Assembly (NCBI GenBank): GCA_949295755.1
Contig: CASFMG010000015.1
Location: forward strand, 1 to 23,174
Reading direction: 5' to 3'
DNA: 23,174 bases
Source of the DNA: an uncultured Christensenella sp.
GTDB lineage: Bacteria > Bacillota > Clostridia > Christensenellales > UBA1242
In this document: in pieces, positions 15,248 to 23,064 of the stretch
Numbering within the stretch: the first letter of the stretch is position 1
Layout of the letters: each line of letters opens with the position of its first letter
The notes under the pieces: model-generated
Told to the model about the DNA's origin: nothing
Databases searched by the model: none
What the model saw: the letters and a program-made list of their open reading frames with translations, nothing else
Translations under genes and position numbers: made by a program

Positions 15248-16579
15248 ATGAAAACAATAGCACAAATATCAACACCATTAGGTAGTGGAGGAATTGCAAT
15301 AGTAAGAATGAGTGGAGATAAAGCAAAAAATATTGCTTTTAATCTTTTTTGTGCAAAAAATTTAGACAAAGAAAATATAGAACCACGAAAATTATATTTG
15401 GGTAAATTTCAACTAGAACAAGCAACAGAAAAATGTATGATGGTATATTTTAAAGAACCCTATTCTTTTACGGGAGAAGATGTTATTGAATTTCAAATTC
15501 ACGGTGGTGAATATTTGGCAACAAAAGTACTTGAAACTCTATTAAAAAATGGTTGTAATCTTGCTGAGAATGGAGAATTTTCAAAAAGAGCGTTTATAAA
15601 CGGGAAAATGACATTAAATGATGCAGAATCAATGATTGATATAATAAATGCGACAAGTGATGCTGAAATAAAAGCAACAAGTTTAATGCTTAGTGGAAAA
15701 TTTACAAATAAAATAAAAGAAATTCAAAACAAAATAAAAGATTGTCTTGTTGATTTGGAAGTTTCAATAGACTATCCAGAACACGATGATGAATTTGTTT
15801 CAATAAATAGTATAAAAGACCTATTGTTATCAATAAAAAGTGAAATTGCAAAATTGATACAAACACACACAACAGGCGAAAAAATTAAATTTGGAATAAA
15901 TGTTGCAATAATAGGTAAACCAAATGTTGGAAAATCAAGTTTACTTAATTGTTTAATCGGTGAAGAACGTGCTATTGTAACAGATGTTAAAGGAACGACA
16001 AGAGATGTTTTAAAAGAAACAATTATTTATAAAGGATTAAAGATAAACTTTATTGACACAGCAGGAATAAGAGATAGTGATGATGTTGTTGAAAAAATAG
16101 GAATAGAGAGAAGTAAAAAATGCATAGAACAAAGTGATATAGTTTTGTGTGTATTGGATGCCAGCGATAAATTAGATGATGAAGATAAAAAACTTATAAA
16201 TCTAACAAAAAACAAAAATGTTATTTTTGTTTTAAATAAAACAGATAAAAAAATTATCTTAAAAATGGATAATGCAATTTTGGTAAGTGCAAGTGAAAAT
16301 AAAAATATTGATGAAATAAAAGAAAAAATTATAGATCTTGCAAAAGTGAATAAAATAGATTTTTCTCAAATTTATATAACAAATCAACGACATACCGAAA
16401 TTTTAAAACAAGCATTGTTAGATATTGATGATGCCATTGTTGCAGTAAAAACACAAACAGCAGATATTGTTGACCAACAAACAAAAAAAGTTTGGTCCAC
16501 TCTTGGTAAAATCACGGGAGAAAGCGAGAGCGAAAGTATTATAGATGGCATATTTTCAAAATTTTGTTTAGGAAAATAA
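15248..16579 (+). CDS. mnmE: tRNA modification GTPase MnmE
   Basis: 443 residues. The N-terminal tetrahydrofolate-binding domain (about 1-115) has the family start MKTIAQISTPLGSGGIAIVR. The helical domain holds an inserted G domain: P-loop GKPNVGKSS at 223-231, GTTRD at 249-253, DTAG at 270-273 and NKTD at 330-333. The C-terminus ends FCLGK, the CxGK motif needed for catalysis. With MnmG it installs the carboxymethylaminomethyl-type group on wobble uridine 34 of several tRNAs. The open frame extends upstream to a TTG at 15212, inside the -35 element, so ATG 15248 is the real start. It is followed by mnmG after 48 bp. Confidence 0.96.
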   Translation: MKTIAQISTPLGSGGIAIVRMSGDKAKNIAFNLFCAKNLDKENIEPRKLYLGKFQLEQATEKCMMVYFKEPYSFTGEDVIEFQIHGGEYLATKVLETLLKNGCNLAENGEFSKRAFINGKMTLNDAESMIDIINATSDAEIKATSLMLSGKFTNKIKEIQNKIKDCLVDLEVSIDYPEHDDEFVSINSIKDLLLSIKSEIAKLIQTHTTGEKIKFGINVAIIGKPNVGKSSLLNCLIGEERAIVTDVKGTTRDVLKETIIYKGLKINFIDTAGIRDSDDVVEKIGIERSKKCIEQSDIVLCVLDASDKLDDEDKKLINLTKNKNVIFVLNKTDKKIILKMDNAILVSASENKNIDEIKEKIIDLAKVNKIDFSQIYITNQRHTEILKQALLDIDDAIVAVKTQTADIVDQQTKKVWSTLGKITGESESESIIDGIFSKFCLGK

Positions 16580-16627
16580 AAAAAGAAAATAATATGAATT
16601 TAAAAATATAAAAATGGTTTTAAACAT

Positions 16628-18496
16628 ATGGAAGAAAATGATTATGTATTTGATGCAATAGTAATTGGTGCTGGTCATGCAGGTTGTGAATCTGCATTAA
16701 GTCTTGCACGCTTAAATAAAAAAACATTGCTATTAACAATAAATTTAGACGCAATAGGATTTTTACCTTGCAACCCAAGTATCGGTGGAACTGCAAAGGG
16801 ACATCTTGTTTGCGAAATAGATGCACTTGGTGGAGAAATGGGTGTAAATACAGATAAAAGTGCTATCCAAATTCGTATGCTTAATTTAGGTAAAGGTCCG
16901 GCAGTATATTCTTTAAGAGCACAAGTTGATAAACAACTTTATCACAATAATATGAAAAAAACACTTGAAGAAAACAAAAATATATATATTAAACAAGCCG
17001 AGGCAAAAAATCTAATAATTGAAAACAACACAGTAAAGGGTGTTGAAACTGTGCAAGGCGAAAAATATTATTGTAAAACCATTGTTATATGTACAGGAGT
17101 TTATTTAAAAAGTAAAATCATTATTGGAGAATACAGCAAAGAAAGTGGACCAAATGGATTTCTACGAGCAGAAAACTTAACACAAAGTTTAATTGATAAC
17201 AATATAGAAATAAGAAGATTTAAAACAGGAACTCCTGCAAGAATGAATGGACGAACTGTTGATTTTTCAAAACTTGTTACACAATATGGTGATGAAGGTA
17301 TTCAAAGTTTTAGTTTTTTAACAAAAACACAACCCAAAAATGTTTCTGTTTGTTATTTAACATACACTAATCAAAAAACTCACGATATAATAAAAGCAAA
17401 TTTGTCTAGAGCACCAATGTTTAGTGGAGTTATTAAAGGGGTTGGACCTAGATATTGTCCAAGCATAGAAGATAAAATTGTTAGGTTTAGCGATAAAGAA
17501 AGACATCAAATTTTTTTAGAACCAGAAGGTCTTTACACAAATGAAATTTATGTACAAGGAGTGTCCACTTCCCTTCCCGTAGATGTTCAAAAACAAATGT
17601 ATAAAACAATAGAAGGTTTAGAAAATGCGCAAATTATGAGAGATGCTTATGCTATTGAGTATGATTGCATTGATAGTACAAATTTAAAACCAAATTTGGA
17701 ATATAAAACTATAAAAGGATTATTTTTTGCTGGACAAGTAAATGGTACTAGTGGTTATGAAGAAGCAGCAGCACAAGGTTTAATTGCGGGAATAAACGCG
17801 TGTAGATATATAGATAATAAAGAACCTTTAATTCTTGGCAGAGATGAGGCATATATTGGTGTTTTAATTGATGATTTAGTAACAAAAGGAACAAATGAAC
17901 CTTATAGAATGATGACATCACGGGCAGAATATAGATTGTATTTGCGTCAAGACAATGCAGATGTTCGCCTTACTAAAATTGGTAAAGATATAGGACTTGT
18001 TAAAGAAAATAGATGGAATGTTTTTCAAGCGAAACAAGAGCAAATTAAAAAAGTTTTTGAACTATTAAAGACAAAAATTAAAATTGGTAAAGACCTTGAA
18101 GAATTTTATAAAACAAATAATGAATCAGTGCCAACCACATCACAAACAGTTTACAAAATGATAAAAAGAAGCAATATAGACATTTTTAAAGTAAATGAAA
18201 AATATCATATGTTTGATGAGTTTGATAAAAGAGTTTTAGAATATGTAAACACAGAAGTAAAATTTGAAGGATATATAAGTCAAGAAAAGGAAGATATTAA
18301 AAAATTTAAAGAACAAGAAAATTTATTAATTCCAAAAGACTTTGACTATAAAAAGTTAAAAGGATTAAGAATTGAAGCACAACAAAAACTTGACAAAATA
18401 AGACCAATCAGTATTGGACAAGCATCAAGAATTTCAGGAGTCTCACCTGCCGATGTTACAATTCTTATTATGTATGTAAAATCTATTCAAAAATAA
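16628..18496 (+). CDS. mnmG: tRNA uridine-5-carboxymethylaminomethyl modification enzyme MnmG (GidA)
   Basis: 622 residues, the normal length. The FAD-binding Rossmann motif GAGHAG is at 14-19, followed by NPSIGGTAKGHLV and later TGTPARMNGRTVDFS, both MnmG signatures. GLFFAGQVNGTSGYEEAAAQG is near the middle and the C-terminal helical domain ends with the conserved SPADVTIL region. It uses FAD and, with MnmE, modifies U34 of tRNAs reading two-codon boxes. No clear Shine-Dalgarno lies upstream of the ATG; the 48-bp gap is very AT-rich. It is probably co-transcribed with mnmE and rsmG. Confidence 0.96.
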   Translation: MEENDYVFDAIVIGAGHAGCESALSLARLNKKTLLLTINLDAIGFLPCNPSIGGTAKGHLVCEIDALGGEMGVNTDKSAIQIRMLNLGKGPAVYSLRAQVDKQLYHNNMKKTLEENKNIYIKQAEAKNLIIENNTVKGVETVQGEKYYCKTIVICTGVYLKSKIIIGEYSKESGPNGFLRAENLTQSLIDNNIEIRRFKTGTPARMNGRTVDFSKLVTQYGDEGIQSFSFLTKTQPKNVSVCYLTYTNQKTHDIIKANLSRAPMFSGVIKGVGPRYCPSIEDKIVRFSDKERHQIFLEPEGLYTNEIYVQGVSTSLPVDVQKQMYKTIEGLENAQIMRDAYAIEYDCIDSTNLKPNLEYKTIKGLFFAGQVNGTSGYEEAAAQGLIAGINACRYIDNKEPLILGRDEAYIGVLIDDLVTKGTNEPYRMMTSRAEYRLYLRQDNADVRLTKIGKDIGLVKENRWNVFQAKQEQIKKVFELLKTKIKIGKDLEEFYKTNNESVPTTSQTVYKMIKRSNIDIFKVNEKYHMFDEFDKRVLEYVNTEVKFEGYISQEKEDIKKFKEQENLLIPKDFDYKKLKGLRIEAQQKLDKIRPISIGQASRISGVSPADVTILIMYVKSIQK

Positions 18497-18509
18497 AAAA
18501 AGGTAAAAT

Positions 18510-19211
18510 ATGAAAGAACTTTTAAAAAATTTATTTAATAAATATAATATTGAGTGTGATGATGACAAACTTAATCAGTTAGAAATGTTTTATCAAATGG
18601 TTATTGAAAAAAATCAGGTTATGAATTTAACTAATATAATAGAAGAAAAAGAATTTGCAATAAAAAACATATTAGATAGTGTTTTACCAATAAACACAAT
18701 AAAAGAAAACGCAACACTAATAGATGTTGGTGCAGGAGCAGGTTTTCCTTCAATACCTTTAAAGATTTTAAGACCCGATTTAAAAATAACAATGATTGAT
18801 AGTTTAAAAAAAAGAGTAGAATTTTTAAAAAATGCAATTCAAATATTAAAGTTGAAAAATATTCAAGTTATACACACCCGAGCAGAAGATTACGCAAAAC
18901 TAAAAAGAGAACAATTTGATGTGTGTGTAGCACGAGCAGTTGCAAGACTAAATACACTACTTGAATATTGCCTGCCTTTTGTGAACAAAAATGGAATAAT
19001 GATAGCATATAAAAGTTTAAAAGCAGATGAAGAATTAGAAGAAGCAAAAAACGCTCTAAATATTTTGGGTGGAAAAGTTATAAACTTACAAAGCATATTT
19101 GTAAAGGAAATAGAAAGTATGAGAGTAAATATAATTATAAAAAAAGAAAAACAAACTCCCTTATTATACCCAAGAAATAAAAATTTAGCAAAATTAAAAC
19201 CAATATCTTAA
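18510..19211 (+). CDS. rsmG: 16S rRNA (guanine527-N7)-methyltransferase RsmG (GidB)
   Basis: 233 residues. The SAM-binding motif VGAGAGFPSIPLKI is at 73-86, followed by DSLKKRVEFL, which contacts SAM, and VARAVARLNTLLEY, as in RsmG. It methylates N7 of G527 in the 530 loop of 16S rRNA; loss gives low-level streptomycin resistance in other bacteria. AAAGGT lies 5 bases before the ATG, 13 bp after mnmG. It is the last gene of the mnmE-mnmG-rsmG unit. Confidence 0.95.
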   Translation: MKELLKNLFNKYNIECDDDKLNQLEMFYQMVIEKNQVMNLTNIIEEKEFAIKNILDSVLPINTIKENATLIDVGAGAGFPSIPLKILRPDLKITMIDSLKKRVEFLKNAIQILKLKNIQVIHTRAEDYAKLKREQFDVCVARAVARLNTLLEYCLPFVNKNGIMIAYKSLKADEELEEAKNALNILGGKVINLQSIFVKEIESMRVNIIIKKEKQTPLLYPRNKNLAKLKPIS

Positions 19212-19227
19212 TAAAAAATGAATAACG

Positions 19228-19256
19228 AAAAAATCTCATTTTTCCGTGAGATTTTT
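19228..19256. terminator. Bidirectional terminator between rsmG and the convergent metallopeptidase gene
   Basis: AAAAATCTCA (19229-19238) pairs with TGAGATTTTT (19247-19256) around an 8-base loop. A-rich and T-rich flanks allow use from both strands. The minus-strand stop codon (19255-19257) touches the right arm. Confidence 0.85.
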
Positions 19257-20403
19257 ATTGTTTTTCAAAATAATTTTCTATTGTTTTGGTTTTGTTATTT
19301 ATTTTTAATAGATTGTTTGTATCAAATGTTATTTTAAAACTTTTTAATTTTTTCATCTTTGTAAATTTTGTCAAGTTGTTTTTTGAAAGTACAAACTTGT
19401 TGGTATTTAAATTATTGTCAATAAAGTATGTATCCAAGAAAAATTTTTCCCAAATATTAAGGTTATATTTTATTGTCGTATTGTCATATGCAGTGTTCAT
19501 TTTTATGAAATCTATACACTCTTTAAATTGTGTTGCAGAAATTTTTGTATTTGGATGATTTAAACACATAAATAAAGTTTCAATATCAGTTGATTGAAAA
19601 CAGTAATTTATTATTTTATGAACAATTTCGTCATCACAATATATATATAAAAAACTTTTTATATCATTTTTTTTTGCTAAATTTAAACTAAAATCATTTT
19701 TCTGTAATATATTATATTCGTAAATTCTTAATATACCTAAAATTTTGTATTTGATAATTTCTGATAATTGTATATATGTTTTTTTTACATGGTTAAAAGA
19801 ATAATTGTATTTTTTTTCTTCAATTTTTTTTTCTTTTTGTAATTTTTTTAATCCATTATTTGCCCAAGTGTAAGCGAAAGAATTTTTATCGCAATCTTGT
19901 ATAATTATTTTACATAAATTTATTAAACTATTTATTGAATAATCTCTTGCATCTTTTTCTATTTGTGAAGAATAATAATAATTATATAAATCTATTTTTT
20001 TTAAATCTAATAAAAAACACGTATTTGAATTAAAATAGTTAACCGGATAAGTGGATTTTTTAAAAATGTCTATTTTTTTAAAAGGAACCTTAGATTTTTC
20101 TTGATATAAATGTCTTAATTCGTGGGATATTGTTGTCAAAGGTTTAATAAAATTTTTATTTTTCATTTCTTTTGGATTGAGATATATAGTATTTTCATCT
20201 TTTACGTATCGCCCTTGTGTAAAAGAATTTATATGCAAATATTCAAAATTTATTTCAGTTATATTTAAACACGCCATAATATAACGTAAAAATAAAATGT
20301 TGATTTTGTCTTTTGTAGAATGTGTATAATTTCTTTCAGTATTTAACAAAAATTCAATCTGTTTTATTATGTTTATTTCATTGTCAAAATTTCTTACAAT
20401 CAT
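19255..20403 (-). CDS. Putative HExxH zinc metallopeptidase, function unknown
   Basis: 382 residues, not matched to a named family. A zinc-protease motif HELRH is at 94-98 in TISHELRHLYQ. It is followed 51 residues later by Glu149 in QIEKDARDY, whose E-x-x-A pattern fits the third ligand of gluzincins and of ImmA/IrrE-type proteases. No signal peptide or membrane segment is seen, so it is probably cytoplasmic. The C-terminal two thirds are rich in Asn, Lys, Ile and Tyr with no motif I recognise. AAGGA lies 8 bases before the ATG. It interrupts rsmG-parA on the opposite strand, the place where noc sits in Bacillus. It is more AT-rich than its neighbours, with long A/T runs, suggesting recent acquisition or weak constraint. 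Confidence 0.78.
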   Translation of the reverse strand: MIVRNFDNEINIIKQIEFLLNTERNYTHSTKDKINILFLRYIMACLNITEINFEYLHINSFTQGRYVKDENTIYLNPKEMKNKNFIKPLTTISHELRHLYQEKSKVPFKKIDIFKKSTYPVNYFNSNTCFLLDLKKIDLYNYYYSSQIEKDARDYSINSLINLCKIIIQDCDKNSFAYTWANNGLKKLQKEKKIEEKKYNYSFNHVKKTYIQLSEIIKYKILGILRIYEYNILQKNDFSLNLAKKNDIKSFLYIYCDDEIVHKIINYCFQSTDIETLFMCLNHPNTKISATQFKECIDFIKMNTAYDNTTIKYNLNIWEKFFLDTYFIDNNLNTNKFVLSKNNLTKFTKMKKLKSFKITFDTNNLLKINNKTKTIENYFEKQ

Positions 20404-20423
20404 TTTATTTCCTTATTGATAAT

Positions 20424-20452
20424 AGTCTAATCTTTTTTTTTTGATCTGTCAA
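20424..20452 (-). promoter_or_regulatory. Promoter of the metallopeptidase gene
   Basis: On the minus strand a perfect TTGACA (20447-20452) and TAGACT (20424-20429) are 17 bp apart. The spacer contains a run of ten A, which may vary in length. Confidence 0.55.
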
Positions 20453-20484
20453 TGCCTGATTATATCGTTTAATATTTAAAATTA

Positions 20485-20514
20485 TTGATTTTTATTGTAT
20501 AAATATGTTATAAT
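20485..20514 (+). promoter_or_regulatory. Promoter of parAB
   Basis: TTGATT (20485-20490), an 18-bp spacer and an extended -10 TGTTATAAT (hexamer 20509-20514). The leader is about 33 bases and holds AAGAGG 5 bases before the parA ATG. Confidence 0.75.
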
Positions 20515-20553
20515 TTTATAGATTATAATAAACAATTAAATTAAGAGGTTGTA

Positions 20554-21369
20554 ATGGGAAAAATTATTGCATTTGCAAATCAAAAAGGTGGTGTTGGCAA
20601 AACAACAACTTGTATAAATGTGGCAGCATATATTGCTGCAATGGGTAAAAAAGTGCTAATTATTGATATGGACCCACAGGGAAATGCAACAAGCGGTGTT
20701 GGTATAGAAAAAAACAACGACCTTAAAACCCTTTATAATGTTATAGATAAAGAAGTTATAATTGATGAAGTTATTTTACCAACTCAACTTTATGGGTTAG
20801 ATATAGTACCATCAACTGTGGATTTGGCTGGCGCAGAAATAGATTTGGTTCAAATGAACGCAAGAGAGCACGTTGTTAAAAAATCACTTGATAGAATAAA
20901 AGACAAATATGATTTTATTTTAATAGATTGTCCACCTTCTTTAGGACTTTTAACCGTAAACGCATTAACAGCATCTGATTCTGTAATAATTCCAATACAA
21001 TGTGAATTTTTTGCACTTGAAGGGTTGACACAACTTATGAATACGATAAGACTTATAATACATCATTTAAATCCAGAACTAAAAATTGAAGGCGTTGTTT
21101 TAACTATGAAAGATAACCGTTCAAATTTAGTTGCACAAGTAAGCGAAGAAGTAAAGAAATTCTTTAACACCAAAGTATATGATACATACATTCCAAGAAA
21201 TATTAGATTAGCAGAAGCACCAAGTCACGGACTGCCAATTATTTTATATGATACATCTTCAAAAGGTGCCAATGCATATCAAAGTTTAGCAGAAGAAATA
21301 TTAGATAGAAACAAAATTAGTTATAATAAAATAACCAAAAATACAAAATTAAAGTTAAGGAGTGAATAA
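20554..21369 (+). CDS. parA: Chromosome partitioning ATPase ParA (Soj)
   Basis: 271 residues. The deviant Walker A motif KGGVGKTTT is at 11-19 (FANQKGGVGKTTTCINVA), the switch region IDMDPQGNATSGVG follows, then Walker B LIDCPPSLGLLTVNA. ParA dimers bind DNA when ATP-bound and drive ParB-parS complexes apart; in Bacillus, Soj also acts on DnaA. parB starts 2 bp after the stop codon. Placed with parB beside a parS cluster, this is the chromosomal, not a plasmid, system. Confidence 0.96.
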   Translation: MGKIIAFANQKGGVGKTTTCINVAAYIAAMGKKVLIIDMDPQGNATSGVGIEKNNDLKTLYNVIDKEVIIDEVILPTQLYGLDIVPSTVDLAGAEIDLVQMNAREHVVKKSLDRIKDKYDFILIDCPPSLGLLTVNALTASDSVIIPIQCEFFALEGLTQLMNTIRLIIHHLNPELKIEGVVLTMKDNRSNLVAQVSEEVKKFFNTKVYDTYIPRNIRLAEAPSHGLPIILYDTSSKGANAYQSLAEEILDRNKISYNKITKNTKLKLRSE

Positions 21370-21370
21370 A

Positions 21371-22345
21371 ATGGTTCAAAAGAAAATGGGATTAGGAAAA
21401 GGATTAGGAGCATTGTTATCAATATATGACGAAGAAGTTGAAGAATTAAACAGAAAAGAAACAAGTAACTCCCCTACGTCATCAAACGAAACAATAAAGC
21501 TCCAAAAAGAAAGTGGCGTGAATGAAATAGATATAAAACTTATTCACGCAAATCCAAACCAACCAAGAAAGAATTTTAATGAAGAAGCATTAAATGAATT
21601 GGCAACTTCTATAAAGACACACGGCGTAATACAACCTATTGTTGTAAACAAAGAAGATGATGGTTATATGATTATCGCTGGTGAAAGAAGATGGAGAGCA
21701 AGTAAAATTGCGGGACTTGATACTGTACCTTGTATTGTTAAAAACTATACAGAAAGACAAATAAAAGAAATTTCAATAATTGAAAACTTGCAAAGAGAAG
21801 ACTTAAATCCAATAGAAGCCGCAAGGGCAATTAAACAATTAATGGAAGAATATAATTTTACTCAAGAAACTGTTGCTGATAGAATTGGTATCAGTAGACC
21901 AAACATTGCGAATACATTAAGATTATTATCTTTAAGTCCAGAAGTTGTAAAACTGGTAGAACAAAACAAATTAACTGCTGGTCATGCAAGGTGTTTGGTG
22001 GTAATAAATGATGCAAAAGCACAATTAAAGTTTGCAATGGCCGCTTGTGATGGAAAAATAACAGTACGAGAACTTGAAAAGTTGGTAAAACAATATTTAA
22101 ATCCAAAAGCAAGCACAAAAAACACTCCACCTGAGCAAAGTTTGGAACTAAAAGAACTTATAAATGAAATGCAAAGGGTTTTTGCAACAAAAGTTTCTGC
22201 TATTGGAAGCGATAGAAAAGGTAGAATATATATAGATTATTATTCAAGAGATGATTTAGATAGAATTGCAGAATTGTTAGAATTATTAAAAACAAAAACA
22301 TTAACATTAAAAGACCTAAGTGAATTTAACAAAAAAAGAATTTAA
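21371..22345 (+). CDS. parB: Chromosome partitioning CTPase ParB (Spo0J)
   Basis: 324 residues. The N-terminal ParA-activating motif MGLGKGLGALL is at 6-16. The CTP-binding domain has NPNQPRKNF at 61-69, GERRWRA at 104-110 and ENLQREDLNPIEAA at 138-151. A helix-turn-helix region (about 165-188, VADRIGISRPNIANTLRLL) reads parS. ParB loads as a clamp at parS and spreads, recruiting SMC and working with ParA. I chose ATG 21371 because AAGGAG (21357-21362) is 8 bases upstream; an in-frame GTG at 21362 overlaps that site. Four perfect parS sites lie just downstream. The only ParB-like gene in the window is this one; noc is absent. Confidence 0.96.
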   Translation: MVQKKMGLGKGLGALLSIYDEEVEELNRKETSNSPTSSNETIKLQKESGVNEIDIKLIHANPNQPRKNFNEEALNELATSIKTHGVIQPIVVNKEDDGYMIIAGERRWRASKIAGLDTVPCIVKNYTERQIKEISIIENLQREDLNPIEAARAIKQLMEEYNFTQETVADRIGISRPNIANTLRLLSLSPEVVKLVEQNKLTAGHARCLVVINDAKAQLKFAMAACDGKITVRELEKLVKQYLNPKASTKNTPPEQSLELKELINEMQRVFATKVSAIGSDRKGRIYIDYYSRDDLDRIAELLELLKTKTLTLKDLSEFNKKRI

Positions 22346-22372
22346 AAACATATCAACAAGATATGTTTTTTT
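22346..22372 (+). terminator. Terminator of parAB
   Basis: AAACATATC (22346-22354), loop AACAA, GATATGTTT (22360-22368) and a T-run. It begins directly after the parB stop codon. Confidence 0.88.
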
Positions 22373-22377
22373 AATAG

Positions 22378-22496
22378 TTATCCACACTTAAAACAACAAA
22401 ACTTTTAAAAACACACAAATTTTCCTAAATAAAATAAGCATAAAAAAAATAGTTATCCACATTTTATCAAAAAAATGTGGATAACTTTGTGTATAA
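22378..22496. other. oriC: Cluster of four DnaA boxes, candidate oriC
   Basis: Perfect TTATCCACA boxes are at 22378-22386 and 22453-22461 on the plus strand and at 22476-22484 on the minus strand. TTATACACA is at 22488-22496 on the minus strand and also fits the TTATNCACA consensus. The second and third boxes form a perfect inverted repeat. A one-mismatch box, TTTTGCACA, is at 22765-22773. This is the densest set I found; the region upstream of dnaA has none. With the AT-rich DNA to the right and adjacent parS sites, it is a good origin candidate. Confidence 0.7.
22451..22486. repeat. Perfect inverted repeat carrying two DnaA boxes
   Basis: Arms of 15 bp (22451-22465 and 22472-22486) with a 6-bp spacer; each arm includes a full TTATCCACA. 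There is no T-run after it, so a terminator role is unlikely. The paired opposite boxes suggest a symmetric DnaA binding platform. Confidence 0.85.
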
Positions 22497-22541
22497 GTTG
22501 GTTTTTAATATATTTACAAATTTTTGCTAATCATAATAAAA

Positions 22542-22557
22542 TGTTTCACGTGAAACA
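22542..22557. promoter_or_regulatory. parS: parS site 1
   Basis: Perfect 16-bp palindrome TGTTTCACGTGAAACA, the consensus ParB-binding site of Firmicutes. Confidence 0.97.
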
Positions 22558-22583
22558 AAATGTTATGATTTTTAATATTATAA

Positions 22584-22599
22584 TGTTTCACGTGAAACA
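22584..22599. promoter_or_regulatory. parS: parS site 2
   Basis: Perfect TGTTTCACGTGAAACA; the palindrome extends one base on each side. It is 42 bp from site 1, four helical turns, so both lie on the same DNA face. Confidence 0.97.
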
Positions 22600-22621
22600 T
22601 TGCTATATATAATGTTGAAAT

Positions 22622-22671
22622 ATAAGGATTTAAAGAATAATAAAAAAAGAATAACATTGTAAAATCCTTAT
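22622..22671. repeat. 10-bp inverted repeat between parS sites 2 and 3
   Basis: ATAAGGATTT (22622-22631) and AAATCCTTAT (22662-22671) are perfect complements 30 bp apart. No function is known. It could be a protein site or chance in AT-rich DNA. Confidence 0.5.
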
Positions 22672-22719
22672 TTAAAAAATTTTATATGTTTTTAAAATCA
22701 AATATTTTAAACTATTTAA

Positions 22720-22735
22720 TGTTTCACGTGAAACA
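22720..22735. promoter_or_regulatory. parS: parS site 3
   Basis: Perfect TGTTTCACGTGAAACA, 136 bp from site 2 and extended by one base each side. Confidence 0.97.
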
Positions 22736-22845
22736 TTTAAATAAAATTGTATTTTAATAAAAACTTTTGCACAAAATGAGGATATCATTATATAAATATT
22801 ATTATGTTTTATCAAATTTTTTAATTTAAACAAACTACTTTTTAT

Positions 22846-22861
22846 TGTTTCACGTGAAACA
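22846..22861. promoter_or_regulatory. parS: parS site 4
   Basis: Perfect TGTTTCACGTGAAACA, 126 bp from site 3, flanked by a further T/A pair. Confidence 0.97.
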
Positions 22862-22960
22862 ATAAACTTAATGTTTGATTAAATTATAAATTATATTTTA
22901 CTAATATATTAAAAATTATTTTAAAAATATTTATAGAATTTAAATTAAAATTATGAAAAA
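22862..22960. other. Extremely AT-rich segment, candidate DNA unwinding element
   Basis: I count about six G or C in these roughly 100 bases. It lies to the right of the DnaA boxes and the last parS site and holds no open frame. Easy melting would suit an origin, but the whole 22346-23064 gap is AT-rich and contains nothing else I recognise. Confidence 0.45.
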
Positions 22961-23064
22961 ACAAAAAAATGCAATGTAAGAGCAAAAAAAATACACGACT
23001 TATCCTTCAAAATATAATTTAAAATTGCTTTTAAATAAAGAATTTTATAAGGAGGTAAATTATA

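Noticed and set aside
22451..22486. Inverted repeat as a transcription terminator
   Set aside because: No T-run follows either arm and the parB terminator lies just upstream; the arms are full DnaA boxes.
22542..22861. CRISPR array from four identical palindromes
   Set aside because: Repeats are 16-bp perfect parS palindromes with irregular spacing (42, 136 and 126 bp), not 24-40 bp repeats with uniform spacers.
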